64,000 nucleotides of DNA from Amycolatopsis pittospori (GCF_013870525.1 NZ_JACBXD010000013.1:62001-126000); one strand, 5' to 3'. Counted from the stretch's first letter, positions 33,955-42,713 are shown. The notes: generated by a model not told the origin, from the letters alone. Made by a program: numbers and translations.

Positions 33955-34605
33955 TCAGCCGGTGCCCGCGGTGCATAGGGCGATGGTCTGCCCCTTGTTC
34001 TCCGCCACCTTCCTGCCGTTCACCAGGATCGAGCAGCTGATCTGGTTGCTGACCGACGAGTTCCGGGTGTCCGCGGTGACGGTGAGCAGATACTCGCCCG
34101 AGTTGAAGGACGCCGTGCCGCGCCATTCGTCGGTGCTGGCCGGGGTGGTCTCACTGCGCTGGTCGCTGAGCGCGCCGAACCGGACGGTCGCGCCGCCGGA
34201 GGCACTGACGACGAACTCGACGGTGTTCTTATCCCCGGCGACCGCCGGGATGTGCAAACCCGACTCGCCAGTAGCAAAGAAGTTGGTGTAGACCAGTAAC
34301 CCGCTCGCGGCCAGAAGTCCGGCGAGGGAAAGCGCCAGACCCGCGACGCCCATTCCCTTCTTGTCCGCCTCGCCCTTCTTGATTTTGGTCAAACCGATCA
34401 CGGAAAGAGTCATTCCGATTACGGCGAGCGGCCATGCGGCCAGTCCGGCGAACGGGACGAAGGCGACCCCGAGCGCCGCCAAGCCGACCAGGAAACCGGC
34501 GATGACCAGGCCGTTCTTGGGCTTGCGGTGCCGGGTCCCGTGCGTCGCGAACCCGGGTCCGTAGCGGGTGGCCGGGGGATGCGGGAGTGGTGGATCGGTC
34601 GGCAT
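33955..34605 (-). CDS. DUF4190-type membrane protein with extracytoplasmic MmpS-like domain
   Basis: A 216-residue protein: a Pro-rich cytoplasmic N-terminus, then three hydrophobic segments (GLVIAGFLVGLAALGVAFVPF, LAAWPLAVIGMTLSVIGL and GMGVAGLALSLAGLLAASGLLVYTNFF) typical of DUF4190, and a C-terminal beta-rich domain (VEFVVSASGGATVRFGALSDQ..SVSNQISCSILVNGRKVAENKG). The tail resembles the MmpS/transport accessory fold with SCSILVNG. Function unknown. Its 3' end abuts palindrome A4. Confidence 0.75.
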   Translation of the reverse strand: MPTDPPLPHPPATRYGPGFATHGTRHRKPKNGLVIAGFLVGLAALGVAFVPFAGLAAWPLAVIGMTLSVIGLTKIKKGEADKKGMGVAGLALSLAGLLAASGLLVYTNFFATGESGLHIPAVAGDKNTVEFVVSASGGATVRFGALSDQRSETTPASTDEWRGTASFNSGEYLLTVTADTRNSSVSNQISCSILVNGRKVAENKGQTIALCTAGTG

Positions 34606-34766
34606 ACCTGCCCTTTCGGAGGGTTCCGTCCGAAGACGTTAACCCATCGTTCGGGGTATTGGCCGAAATTGTTACCTGCCGGAAAAAGTCATTATTCAAC
34701 GATCATCATGTGGTCATCGATATTTTTTGACGAGAATTGTGTTGCCGCCGAATGTCGGATACCCGA

Positions 34767-35651
34767 TCACTGATCGAACAGACTGACCTCGGGGGTGATC
34801 TCCAGGAGTTCGTGCACCGGGCGGCCGCGACGGCCGTCGATGGTCGTCGTGCGCACCACGCGCAGCCGCGCGGTCACCGGCCGGTCCAGGTTCTCCTTGA
34901 TCTCGTCGAGCAGATCCGGCGCGACCGCGCCCTGGATCGTGCCGCCCGTTTCGCGTTCGAGGTAGAAGATCCGCCGCCGGGTGCGGACGCCGTCGAGCCT
35001 GCCGCTGACCGTCTCGTAGCCGACGGCCTCCCGCGACTCGCGCAGGCTCCCGGACAGGATCCTGGCCTGCTCGGTGGTCATGCTGCGGGTCAGCTCGTCG
35101 CCCGAGGTCGGCGTCAGCGCCATGCCGACCCCGGAATGCTTGCTGACCGCGTTGACGATGTCGCTGACGGCGTTGCGGACGGTGTCGCGCTGCAACAGCA
35201 CCGCGTCCAGCGCGCCGTCGTCGGAGCCGTTGGCGGGCAGGAAGTCGCACAGTTCCTTGACCGCGCGCTCCGAAAGCGACTCGATCCCGTCGTGGATGAG
35301 GGCGTCGTCGAGCGCGGGTTCGGGGAAGCCGAAGAAGATCGCGTTCCCCGCCTGACCGCGCTGGATCAGCGGCGCCTTCTCGCGGTCCGCGGGCTGGACG
35401 ATGGTCACCTCGCCCGACGGGTTGCGGATGATGTGCCCGATCTTCGCCGTCGCGTCCTGCAACGCGCGGCTGATGTCGGAAAACGTGTACGCGTCCAGAT
35501 GCGACTCGCCGATCACGGAAACGCGGAGCAGCGGCGAACGGGACGTCCGCTCGAATTTCGCGTACGCGGCCATCGCCGACGCTCGGGCGAGGTCGTCGAG
35601 CCAGGTGCCGCCGGGGATCTCGTCGGCGATACGCCGGAATTCGTTCCTCAC
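34767..35651 (-). CDS. hypothetical protein, partner of the nucleotidyltransferase-like gene
   Basis: A 294-residue soluble protein I do not recognise. The N-terminal ~100 residues (RRIADEIPGGTWLDDLARASAMAAYAKF, LLRVSVIGESHLDAYTFSDISRAL) are followed by a helical middle and a C-terminal ~90 residues that look like a beta-rich domain (GRLDGVRTRRRIFYLERETGGTIQGAV, VTARLRVVRTTTIDG). The GTG start overlaps the TGA of the upstream gene (GTGA), so the two are strictly coupled. An AT-rich stretch (34680-34740) lies beyond its 3' end. Confidence 0.6.
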   Translation of the reverse strand: MRNEFRRIADEIPGGTWLDDLARASAMAAYAKFERTSRSPLLRVSVIGESHLDAYTFSDISRALQDATAKIGHIIRNPSGEVTIVQPADREKAPLIQRGQAGNAIFFGFPEPALDDALIHDGIESLSERAVKELCDFLPANGSDDGALDAVLLQRDTVRNAVSDIVNAVSKHSGVGMALTPTSGDELTRSMTTEQARILSGSLRESREAVGYETVSGRLDGVRTRRRIFYLERETGGTIQGAVAPDLLDEIKENLDRPVTARLRVVRTTTIDGRRGRPVHELLEITPEVSLFDQ

Positions 35652-36124
35652 CAGATCACTTCCGGAATTCCCCTGCCACCCGCGGACCACACTTCTTCCC
35701 AGATCTCCTCGTCGCCGGGGCGGCAGAGGAAACCGTCGAGCATTCCACCGACGGGCTGGACCTGGTCCAGGTACATGGCCGGCTGCCCGACGATGACCCC
35801 ACGCAGTGTCAGCAGTCCGTACAGGGCCGAGCGGCCCTCGTCGTCGAGCCGTTTGAGCGCGCCCCATTCGTCCGGGATCAGCACCACGTCGAGTCCGCGC
35901 GGCGCGTGCGGGGTCCGGGCGGTCAGCGCGCCACCGATCCACGCACGTCCGGTCGGCATGATCCGCCGGGCCACCCCCAGGTAACTGTTCAGCGCGCTGA
36001 ACAGGATTTCGCGATCGTTCTGATGCGGCGCGTCGAAGACAAGCCGTTCATAGACGTCGGCGAGATCGGCGGGGTGGCGGCCCGGGGGCAGCAGGTTGTG
36101 CGGCGTCCAATAGGGGAGCGCCAA
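35648..36124 (-). CDS. DUF6932-like, degenerate nucleotidyltransferase-fold protein
   Basis: A 158-residue protein starting YWTPHNLLPPGRHPADLADVYERLVFDAP, followed by a helix and RAWIGGALTARTPHAPRGLDVVLIPDEWGAL. The GG..(about 13)..LDVV layout recalls a minimal nucleotidyltransferase motif (GG/S then DxD), but the second acidic residue is absent, so activity may be lost. The LLPPGRHP N-terminus is characteristic of the DUF6932-like group. It is coupled by a GTGA overlap to the gene at 34767-35651. Family name is from memory of the motif, so moderate confidence. Confidence 0.55.
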   Translation of the reverse strand: MALPYWTPHNLLPPGRHPADLADVYERLVFDAPHQNDREILFSALNSYLGVARRIMPTGRAWIGGALTARTPHAPRGLDVVLIPDEWGALKRLDDEGRSALYGLLTLRGVIVGQPAMYLDQVQPVGGMLDGFLCRPGDEEIWEEVWSAGGRGIPEVIW

Positions 36125-36214
36125 TCGGAGCCTCCTTCGTGTGCCGGGGCTCCCGATCGAAGAAACGTACCCGGCTCCCGCTCACGGTCAGTAGCCGAAT
36201 TTACCAGGCGAGTG

Positions 36215-36649
36215 TCAGCCGCTCTGCCCCGGCCGGTGGTCGGACGCGCGTCCGGCGGGCGGCCAGTCCTCGTCGCTCGGCCAGACCGGCTCCGCTTCCT
36301 GCCCGTGGTCGCCGTTCCGCCCGGCCGGTTCCGCTTCACCGGGGTGGTAGACCTGCGCCGGTCGCACCGGTTCCGGGGTCAGCTGGCCCTCGCGGTGACC
36401 CTCCGCCTCCTGGTCGTACGGCTCGTCGTCGTCCTGGATCCGCGCGGGCGGGATGAACTGCGTCTGCTCGGCCGAGAGCGGTTCGGGCTCGGGGTAGACC
36501 GGGACGGCGCGTTCCGGCTCCCCGGGCGGAGCCGGTTCGGGAGCGGGCTGCTCACGCCGCTCGCCGCGCATCATCAGCCAGGTGACGCCGCAACCGAGGG
36601 CGAAGGAGATGAGCAGCCAGAGCCAGATCTGCCCGAAGAGCCAGAGCAT
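36215..36649 (-). CDS. ArfB-like small membrane protein
   Basis: A 144-residue protein with one N-terminal membrane helix (MLWLFGQIWLWLLISFALGCGVTWLMM) and a long acidic, Pro-rich cytoplasmic tail. It starts 8 bp downstream of an OmpA-family gene. The order OmpA-like gene then short N-anchored protein matches mycobacterial arfA-arfB, whose products help ammonia export in acid or act in the envelope. The assignment rests on synteny and topology, as the tail is of low complexity. Confidence 0.7.
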   Translation of the reverse strand: MLWLFGQIWLWLLISFALGCGVTWLMMRGERREQPAPEPAPPGEPERAVPVYPEPEPLSAEQTQFIPPARIQDDDEPYDQEAEGHREGQLTPEPVRPAQVYHPGEAEPAGRNGDHGQEAEPVWPSDEDWPPAGRASDHRPGQSG

Positions 36650-36656
36650 TCAGCCT

Positions 36657-37376
36657 TCACCTCTGTTCGACCGTGATGTCGACGCGGCGGCCCTCGCCGC
36701 CGGCACCGTCGGAGTTCCTGCGTTCGGTGGAGTAGACCTGGTCGCGCTTGACCCCGTTGCGCTCCAGCAGCCGTTCCACCGTCTTCGCCCGGTTCAGGGA
36801 AAGTTTCTTGTCCGAACCCGACGCCACCTGGCCGGTGATCCGGAACTTCAGCTCGCGCGGCGCGTCCGTGAGCAGCTTCGCGATCTCGAGCGCGCCGCGT
36901 TCGCCGTCCTCGGTCAGCTCGGTGGTGTCCGGTTCGAACGTGATCGGCGAGGCCTCCAGCAGGCGGGCGATCTCGGCCTGGAACCCGGCCTTGTCCGTCG
37001 GTTTGGCCGACGTCGTCGGACTGGGCGGCGGACTCGGCGGCGCGGGCGGCTCGGTGGACGGTTCGCCGCTGGTGGTCACCGGCCCCGCGGGCGGGGCGGT
37101 GTCACCGGAGATCTCGACCGTCCGGACCCCGTCGATCCGCTGGATGGCGTCCATCGCCTGCGCGGCCTTGTCCGGCGGGAAGCCACTGAGGCTCGCGTCG
37201 CGACCGGAGAAACTCACCTGGCCGCCGGAGACGCCGACGTCCGCGAGTGCGTTCTTCGCGCGCGCCATCAGGTCGGCCTCGATGTCGCCCGAGGTCGACC
37301 AGACGGAAACCGCCGTCAAGGCGGCAGTGACCAGCAGCGCTGTAGGCAGCAAGCGGCTCCAGCGTGTACCGGGCAT
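36657..37376 (-). CDS. OmpA family channel/peptidoglycan-binding protein (ArfA-like)
   Basis: A 239-residue protein: N-terminal membrane anchor (LLPTALLVTAALTAVSVW), a BON-like domain (about 30-90, SGRDASLSGFPPDKAAQAMDAIQRIDGVRTVEI), a Pro/Ser/Thr linker, and a C-terminal OmpA domain (about 130-239, ITFEPDTTELTEDGERGALEIAKLL, LSLNRAKTVERLLERNGV). The linker is longer than in mycobacterial OmpATb. It forms an operon with the ArfB-like gene. Confidence 0.85.
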   Translation of the reverse strand: MPGTRWSRLLPTALLVTAALTAVSVWSTSGDIEADLMARAKNALADVGVSGGQVSFSGRDASLSGFPPDKAAQAMDAIQRIDGVRTVEISGDTAPPAGPVTTSGEPSTEPPAPPSPPPSPTTSAKPTDKAGFQAEIARLLEASPITFEPDTTELTEDGERGALEIAKLLTDAPRELKFRITGQVASGSDKKLSLNRAKTVERLLERNGVKRDQVYSTERRNSDGAGGEGRRVDITVEQR

Positions 37377-37865
37377 GCAGGGACTGTAGGCCGCGTCCGT
37401 CCGGTTAGCGAGCCGGCTTCTCCGACGTCCGGCCTAACTTCCGGCGGCCGATGGGGCCAGTCCGCGGGTCGGGTTCCAGTGTGTTGTCGATCGTCGGGGT
37501 GCCATCCGGTTCGGGCGGGTGAACGCCTCTGGCCTGCGACGTCGATGGAGGTCAGGGGCGAGTTACGCGGCCGCGTGCGACTTCGTGCGCGGCTGCTTGG
37601 TGAGTCGGCTCAGGCTCCGCCGGCGGATCACCGGGCCGGTCGGCAGGTAACCCTGTTGAGTGACACCGATCGGCCCGAACGGAGCACTGGGGGCCTGCAT
37701 TTGCTGGGGATGTTCCGAGTCCGTGAAGGCCTCTTTGAGGGACTCTGGGTCCCTCAAAGAGGCCTTCACGGACCACGGTCCCGCCTTGGGCAGCCGTAGG
37801 TAGCTGGAACACTTTTGGTCCTGGCCCGGATCGCCACTCACGACCCCAGCGACCGACAGCGGTCT
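37377..37865. other. 489 bp intergenic region carrying a composite repeat
   Basis: This gap lies between the ArfA-like gene and the SGNH hydrolase gene on the same strand. From 37719 to about 37850 it contains palindrome B2 followed by a flank ending GCCACTCACGA, both shared with 55465-55594. The part from 37377 to 37718 shows no ORF or structure I can support. Confidence 0.7.
37719..37773. repeat. Palindrome family B, copy 2
   Basis: 25 bp perfect arms around TCTGG. Compared with copies 1 and 3, CTCCTTGAGG has become CTCTTTGAGG with the matching change CCTCAAAGAG on the other arm, and the 5 nt loop has flipped to its complement. The downstream 75 bp aligns with that of copy 3 at roughly 80% by eye. 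Confidence 0.92.
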
Positions 37866-38726
37866 TCAGCTCGCGTGGTGGTGGATCGAACGCACCGGCA
37901 CCGGGTCCAGCAGCGGTTCGGCCGGGATCGCGGTCACCGCGGCGGGCTCGATCTGCTCCAGCGGGAGCAGCGGCGCGAGTTCGGGGCGCTTCGGGGACAG
38001 ACCGTCGCCCATGGACTCGCCCTTGAGCTGACGCCGGATCCACGGCAGCAGGTGCGCCTTCGTCCACTCCAGGTCGGAGCGGCGCGAGGTGATCCAGGTG
38101 CTCGGCTCCTCGGAGGCGGGCCACGGCTCGCGCCAGTCCTCGCCGACCGGGACGCCGAGGACCTCGGCCGCGCGCAGCGCGATGCGGCGGTGGGCCTCGG
38201 GGGTGAAGTGCAGCCTGTCGTCGCTCCAGGCGCGGCGATCGTGCAGCGGGCCCATCGCCCACATGTCGACCATCTTCGCGCCGTGACGGTCGGCGATCGC
38301 CCACAGATGCGCGTTGTAGATGCCGACCTTGCCGCGCAGCACGTGCATGACCGACAGGTACTTGGTGTCCGGCCCGTTGAAGATGACCACCGGGATCCCG
38401 GCCTCGCGCAGCTTGGCGACCCCCGCCTCCAGCCGCGCGGCGACGGCGTCCACGTCCGCGCCGGGCACGATGATGTCGTTGCCGCCCGCGCACAGGGTGA
38501 CCACGTCGGGCTTCACCGCGAGTGCGATCGGCAACTGTTCTTCGAGGATCTCGTCGAGCATTTTCCCGCGGAGGGCGAGGTTCGCGTACTGGAAGTCGGG
38601 CCTGCCTTCGGCCAGGATCTCCGCGAGCCTGTCCGCCCAGCCCCGGAAGGTGCCGTCGGGCATCTCGTCGTTGAGTCCTTCGGTGAAGCTGTCACCGATC
38701 GCCACGTAGCTGTCGAATCCGTACAC
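37866..38726 (-). CDS. SGNH/GDSL family hydrolase
   Basis: A 286-residue lipase/esterase-type hydrolase. The blocks are visible: block I SYVAIGDSFTEGL with catalytic Ser, block II Gly (LALRGKMLDEI), block III GGND (TLCAGGNDIIV) and block V DRLHFTPEAHR with Asp/His. No signal peptide at the chosen GTG start, which is supported by GGAAGGGGA upstream. Length is slightly above the usual 200-260, with a C-terminal extension LLPLEQIEPAAVTAIPAEP. Substrate unknown. Confidence 0.9.
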   Translation of the reverse strand: MYGFDSYVAIGDSFTEGLNDEMPDGTFRGWADRLAEILAEGRPDFQYANLALRGKMLDEILEEQLPIALAVKPDVVTLCAGGNDIIVPGADVDAVAARLEAGVAKLREAGIPVVIFNGPDTKYLSVMHVLRGKVGIYNAHLWAIADRHGAKMVDMWAMGPLHDRRAWSDDRLHFTPEAHRRIALRAAEVLGVPVGEDWREPWPASEEPSTWITSRRSDLEWTKAHLLPWIRRQLKGESMGDGLSPKRPELAPLLPLEQIEPAAVTAIPAEPLLDPVPVRSIHHHAS

Positions 38727-38999
38727 GTTGGGTCCCCTTCCGTCCGTGTGCCCCCGGTTGATACTTGTACACCACAACTAACAGCTGAGAGCGCCCCTGC
38801 AATCCCACCTGAGCGAAACACGTGGTTCAGCCCGTCGACACAGTGTCTTAGTTTGTCGGACGTCCATGCATCTCCATTACTGGGATGTACACTCCTGCGC
38901 TGCGGTTTTTCACCTCAAGTAGGCGTAAACCGGACACATGATGTGGCGAACGTCTCCCCGGGCGGGTGTCGGTGCTCTCCGATCCGGCAGGCTGTAAGG

Positions 39000-39704
39000 G
39001 TGACCTATCAACCCCAGCGCGAGTCGCTCGCCCAGATCCTCGGCGGGCGGCGGGGCGCCATCGACGCGAGCATCCCGCCGGCGGCCTTCGTCGTCGGGTG
39101 GCTGATCGCGGACCAGTCGATCGCCTGGGGGGCGGGCGTGGCCATCGGGGTGGCGGTGCTGCTCGGTGGCTACCGGATCACCCGCGGCGACAAGGCCCGC
39201 GCGGTCGTGGTGAGTCTCGCCGCGGTGATCGCCGCCGCGTTGATCGCCCTGCACACCGGACGCGCCGAGGACTTCTTCCTCATCCAGCTGCTGTCCAATG
39301 TGGCCAGCGCGCTGCTCTGGGCGGCCAGCATCGTGATCCGGTGGCCGTTGCTCGGCGTCGTGGTCGGACTCGTGATCGGGCAGAAGACCCGCTGGCGTCG
39401 CGACCCCGCGCTGCTGCGCGCCTATTCGCGGGCGAGCTGGGTATGGGTTCTCCTGCAGTACACCCTGCGGGTAATCGTTTACGGGTCCTTGTGGTGGAGC
39501 GGGCAGGTCGTCGCGCTCGGTATCGCGCGGACGGTGCTCTCCTGGCCACTGGTCGCGGTGACCGTCGCCGTGAGCGGGTGGGTGCTTTATCGCACACTGC
39601 CGCCGGAACACCCCGGATTGCGTGTGGTGGAAGCCCCTGACGAAACGGATTCGGCGGGCGAGAACCCCTCCGACTCCGAGCCCGATGGGCTACCCAGGAC
39701 ATAA
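39000..39704 (+). CDS. DUF3159 family membrane protein
   Basis: A 234-residue protein with about six membrane helices (for example SIPPAAFVVGWLIADQSIAWGAGVAIGVAVLLGGYRI, AVVVSLAAVIAAALIALHTGRAEDFFLIQLLSNVAS, WPLLGVVVGLVIGQ). The N-terminal SLAQILGGRRGAIDASIPP and the TRWRRDPALLRAYSRASWVW segment are characteristic of DUF3159. Function unknown. GTG start after TAAGG. The 273 bp region before it is the divergent promoter region shared with the hydrolase gene. Confidence 0.9.
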   Translation: MTYQPQRESLAQILGGRRGAIDASIPPAAFVVGWLIADQSIAWGAGVAIGVAVLLGGYRITRGDKARAVVVSLAAVIAAALIALHTGRAEDFFLIQLLSNVASALLWAASIVIRWPLLGVVVGLVIGQKTRWRRDPALLRAYSRASWVWVLLQYTLRVIVYGSLWWSGQVVALGIARTVLSWPLVAVTVAVSGWVLYRTLPPEHPGLRVVEAPDETDSAGENPSDSEPDGLPRT

Positions 39705-39707
39705 GGC

Positions 39708-39739
39708 GGCCCCCGGCGAGGGGGGAGGGTCCGGGGGCC
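39708..39739. terminator. bidirectional hairpin between convergent genes
   Basis: GGCCCCCGG and CCGGGGGCC are 9 bp perfect arms 14 nt apart, directly after the DUF3159 stop. A T-rich stretch (39778-39812) follows on the plus strand. It lies between convergent genes and probably terminates both. Confidence 0.6.
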
Positions 39740-39811
39740 GGGTCCTACGGTACCCGGAGTTCGGGCCCGGAGTCGATGGTTTGGTCTTTTAGGGCTGTTT
39801 TTTGGTGTTTT

Positions 39812-40777
39812 TCATGCGGGGACCGGTCGCGGCGCCCCTTCTCCGAACGCGTCGACGGCGGCGAGCCACGCGGCTCCCAGGACCCCGTCGGTGCTGGTCA
39901 GGACTTCGAGACCGGCCAGTTCGGCACGGACTTTCGCCCCGACCGGGCCTTCCGGGGAGAGCACGCTGCCCACCAGGACCACCGGCGTGGTCTCGCCGGG
40001 CTCACGCGCGGCCATGACGTTGCTCACCAGAAGCCGGGCCGCTTCGGTGGTGATCCGGTCCGCCGCGGGGTCGCCCGCGCGGTCGGCTTCGCTGACGAAC
40101 GGCGCGAATCTCGCGAGCCGGATCGGCGCTTCGGAATTGGCGCTCGTGATGAGCGTGCGCCACACCGCCGTCCTGGCCGCGGGATCCCGATCACCGGCGG
40201 CGTCCACTGCGGACTGTCCCAGTGCTTCGGTGAGGACGGCGGTGGCGAGCGGACCGGGTTCGCCGCCGCGGCCGAGAACATCCAAAGTGGAGCGAACGGC
40301 CTCGCGACCGAGCCAGTACGCCGAACCCTCGTCACCGAGCAACCAACCGTAGCCGCCCGCCGTGGACACCATCCGCCTGCCGCGGACCCGGCCGGCGATC
40401 GATCCGGTGCCGGCCACCAGTACCGAACCGTCCGGTGCGGAGGTGGCCGACGCGTAGGCGACCTCGGAATCGGGGACCGTCCGCACTGGACTGATTCCCA
40501 GGCTCTTCCAAGTGGTCTCGAAGATCTCCGCGATCGCCGGATCGCTCAATTTGCTGACGCCCGCCATGCCGACGACGCACGCCGCCGTGGCGGCCGGATC
40601 CAGTCCGCCCAGCGCGCCGGTGATCGCGCTCGCGATCCGCGCGGCGGCGTCGGCGGGCGGATGGGAATTGGGATTCGCCCCGCCCGCGCGCCCGGCGCCG
40701 AGGACGGAGCCGGAGGCGTCGACGACGATCGCTCGCGTCGACGTGCCTCCGGCGTCCACACCTATGACGTGCGTCAC
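39812..40777 (-). CDS. N-acetylglucosamine kinase-like BadF/BadG/BcrA/BcrD ATPase family protein
   Basis: A 321-residue ASKHA-fold kinase with the phosphate loop VIGVDAGGTSTRAIVVDASG, the adenosine region VLVAGTGSIAGRVRGRRMVSTAGGYGWLLGDEGSAYWLGREAV and VVLVGSVLSPEGPVG. The GWLLGDEGSAYWLG segment is typical of BadF-type GlcNAc kinases. It overlaps the SIS-domain gene by 4 bp, so it is coupled to an amino-sugar phosphate enzyme, which supports GlcNAc or a related sugar as substrate. Confidence 0.88.
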   Translation of the reverse strand: MTHVIGVDAGGTSTRAIVVDASGSVLGAGRAGGANPNSHPPADAAARIASAITGALGGLDPAATAACVVGMAGVSKLSDPAIAEIFETTWKSLGISPVRTVPDSEVAYASATSAPDGSVLVAGTGSIAGRVRGRRMVSTAGGYGWLLGDEGSAYWLGREAVRSTLDVLGRGGEPGPLATAVLTEALGQSAVDAAGDRDPAARTAVWRTLITSANSEAPIRLARFAPFVSEADRAGDPAADRITTEAARLLVSNVMAAREPGETTPVVLVGSVLSPEGPVGAKVRAELAGLEVLTSTDGVLGAAWLAAVDAFGEGAPRPVPA

Positions 40778-41817
40778 CGGGTCTTGGTCACCTTGAGCAG
40801 CCCGCGCGGGCTGTCCGGATCGCCGCCGCGCGCCAGCGAAAGGCCGAGCGCGATCCGCTGGATGGGCAGGATCTCCAGGATCGGGGCGACCTCTTCGGCC
40901 GAAGGGGCGACACCGATCCGCAGCGCCGCGGGAACGTCGGCCGAAGCGGAACCGACCGCGAGCACGTCCGCGCCGCGTTTGCCGACGGCCTCGAGGACCT
41001 CCTGCATCGCGCCCACTCCGTGTCCCTGACTCGTCACGGCGAGCACCGCCGTCTCGCCGTCGACCGCGGCGACCGGACCGTGCAACAGGTCCGCGCCGCT
41101 GTACGCGCGAGCCGCGAGGTAGCTGGTTTCGGCCAGCTTCAGGGAACCTTCCAGAGCCGAGGCGTAGGAGTAACCGCGGCCGGTGGTGAGTACCCGGTCG
41201 ACGAAGCGGTAGCGGTCCACCGCGCGCTGCACGCCTTCTTCGGCGCCGTCGAGGGTCTGCTGCGCGAGTTCGCCCAGTTTCTCCGCGTCCTCGCCCTTGC
41301 CGCCGCGGACCGCGTCGATCAGCAGGTAAAGGGAGAGCAAGGTGGCCGAGTACGTCTTCGTGGCGGCGACGGCCTTTTCCAGCCCGGCACCGATGTCGAC
41401 GCCGAGTTCGGCGGCGGCGCGCAGCGGCGATTCCGGGGTGTTGGTGACCGAGACGGTCAGCGCGCCCTGGCGACGCGCGGTTTCGGTGACCTCGATGAGA
41501 TCCGGGGAGCCGCCGCTTTGGCTTACTGTGATGAAGAGAACGTCCCGCAGATCGGGACGGGCGCCGTACAAAGTCGCGGTGGAGGGCGAGACGAGACCGC
41601 AGGGGAGACCGAGGAGTACTTCGATCAGGTACTTCGCATACAGGGCGGCGTGGTCACTGGAGCCGCGGGCGGCGAGCAGTGCGAACCTGGGCGGGCGCTT
41701 GGAGATGGCTTCGGCCACCTCGGCGATTTCGGCCTGTCGCTCCACGATTCCTGCCAGAATGGCGGGTTGCTGGGAGATCTCCGCGGCCATGTGCTCGCCG
41801 GGGCGCTGTTCGGTCAT
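40774..41817 (-). CDS. SIS domain protein, glucosamine-6-phosphate deaminase/isomerase type
   Basis: A 347-residue protein with two SIS domains, as in the isomerase half of GlmS and NagB-II deaminases. Motifs are FALLAARGSSDHAALYAKYLIE, VLFITVSQSGGSPDLIEVTETARRQGA and LTTGRGYSYASALEGSLKLAETSYLAARAYSGADLLHGPVAAV. It lacks an amidotransferase domain, so deamination or isomerisation of a hexosamine phosphate is more likely than synthesis. The ATG at 41817 follows GGAAGGGA. It is divergent from the DasR-like regulator across a dre-like site. Confidence 0.88.
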   Translation of the reverse strand: MTEQRPGEHMAAEISQQPAILAGIVERQAEIAEVAEAISKRPPRFALLAARGSSDHAALYAKYLIEVLLGLPCGLVSPSTATLYGARPDLRDVLFITVSQSGGSPDLIEVTETARRQGALTVSVTNTPESPLRAAAELGVDIGAGLEKAVAATKTYSATLLSLYLLIDAVRGGKGEDAEKLGELAQQTLDGAEEGVQRAVDRYRFVDRVLTTGRGYSYASALEGSLKLAETSYLAARAYSGADLLHGPVAAVDGETAVLAVTSQGHGVGAMQEVLEAVGKRGADVLAVGSASADVPAALRIGVAPSAEEVAPILEILPIQRIALGLSLARGGDPDSPRGLLKVTKTR

Positions 41818-41856
41818 CTCGTTCCCTTCCACCGGGACGTACTTCGTCCCCCGAGT

Positions 41857-41868
41857 AGGTCTAGACCA
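41857..41868. promoter_or_regulatory. dre-like operator for the DasR-type regulator
   Basis: AGGTCTAGACCA, with perfect core GGTCTAGACC, lies between the divergent amino-sugar operon and the GntR gene. The known DasR-responsive element is TGGTCTAGACCA-like, so this is a near-exact match. It is well placed to control both directions. Confidence 0.8.
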
Positions 41869-41957
41869 ATGCTAGCCCGAATGGACGTTTGTGGTGAAGG
41901 GTACGTTTCCTAGCGGGGCAGGTGCGCGTTTGAGTGGGAAGGCTTAGGGAGTCGGTC

Positions 41958-42713
41958 ATGTTGGAGACAACCACCGCGGGTGAGGCGGGCGCTACGGCAG
42001 GGATGCGCGGACAGCGCGAACCCAAGTACTGGGCGCTGAAACAGCATCTGCTCGATCTTCTCGACGCGTTGCCGCCGGGCTCGCCGATTCCGACGGAACG
42101 GGCTCTGGCGGGGGAATTCACCGTTTCGCGCACCACGGTCCGGCAGGCGCTCGCCGACCTGACCGCCGAGGGCAGGCTCCACCGCGTGCAGGGCAAGGGC
42201 ACCTTCGCCGCCGAGCCGAAACTCGCGCAGCGACTGCAGTTGTCGTCCTACACCGAGGACATGCGCAAGCAGGGGCTCAAGCCGTCGTCGAAGCTGCTGG
42301 AGATCGACGAACTGCCGGTCGAGGCCGACCTCGCGAAACTCCTCGGAATCCGCGTCGGTGCGAAGATCCTTCGTCTTCGCCGGCTCCGGCTCGCCGATTC
42401 GCAGCCGATGGCGTTGGAGACCACTCATCTCCCACTGGGCCGGTTCCGCGGTTTGCGCAAACATGTTTCCGCAGGTGGTTCGCTGTACGCCGTGCTGCGG
42501 GAGCACTACGGCGTAGAGCTCGAAAGGGCCGAGGAAACGATCGAGACAGCGCTTGCCGGACCGCATGAGGCGGAGATGCTCGGCGCCGATGTCGGGATGC
42601 CGATGTTGCTCCTTTCGAGGCATTCTTTCGCGACCGACGGAAAACCGGTCGAGTTCGCGCGGGCGATCTATCGGGGCGATCGTTACAAGTTCGTCACGAC
42701 GTTGCTTCCCTGA
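41958..42713 (+). CDS. GntR family regulator, HutC/UTRA subfamily (DasR-like)
   Basis: A 251-residue protein: winged helix (about residues 18-85, KYWALKQHLLDLLDALPPGSPIPTERALAGEFTVSRTTVRQALADLTAEGRLHRVQGKGTF) and a UTRA effector domain (about 100-245, LRLRRLRLADSQPMALETTHLP). DasR represses GlcNAc uptake and chitin genes and releases DNA on binding glucosamine-6-P. The ATG is preceded by AGGGAG. Divergent kinase and SIS genes and the dre-like site agree with this role. DasR orthology rather than a paralogue is probable but not proven. Confidence 0.88.
   Translation: MLETTTAGEAGATAGMRGQREPKYWALKQHLLDLLDALPPGSPIPTERALAGEFTVSRTTVRQALADLTAEGRLHRVQGKGTFAAEPKLAQRLQLSSYTEDMRKQGLKPSSKLLEIDELPVEADLAKLLGIRVGAKILRLRRLRLADSQPMALETTHLPLGRFRGLRKHVSAGGSLYAVLREHYGVELERAEETIETALAGPHEAEMLGADVGMPMLLLSRHSFATDGKPVEFARAIYRGDRYKFVTTLLP

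Noticed and set aside
37815..38999. Upstream extension of the DUF3159 frame
   Set aside because: Antisense to the SGNH hydrolase, whose four catalytic blocks are intact; the DUF3159 N-terminus starts at the GTG 39000.
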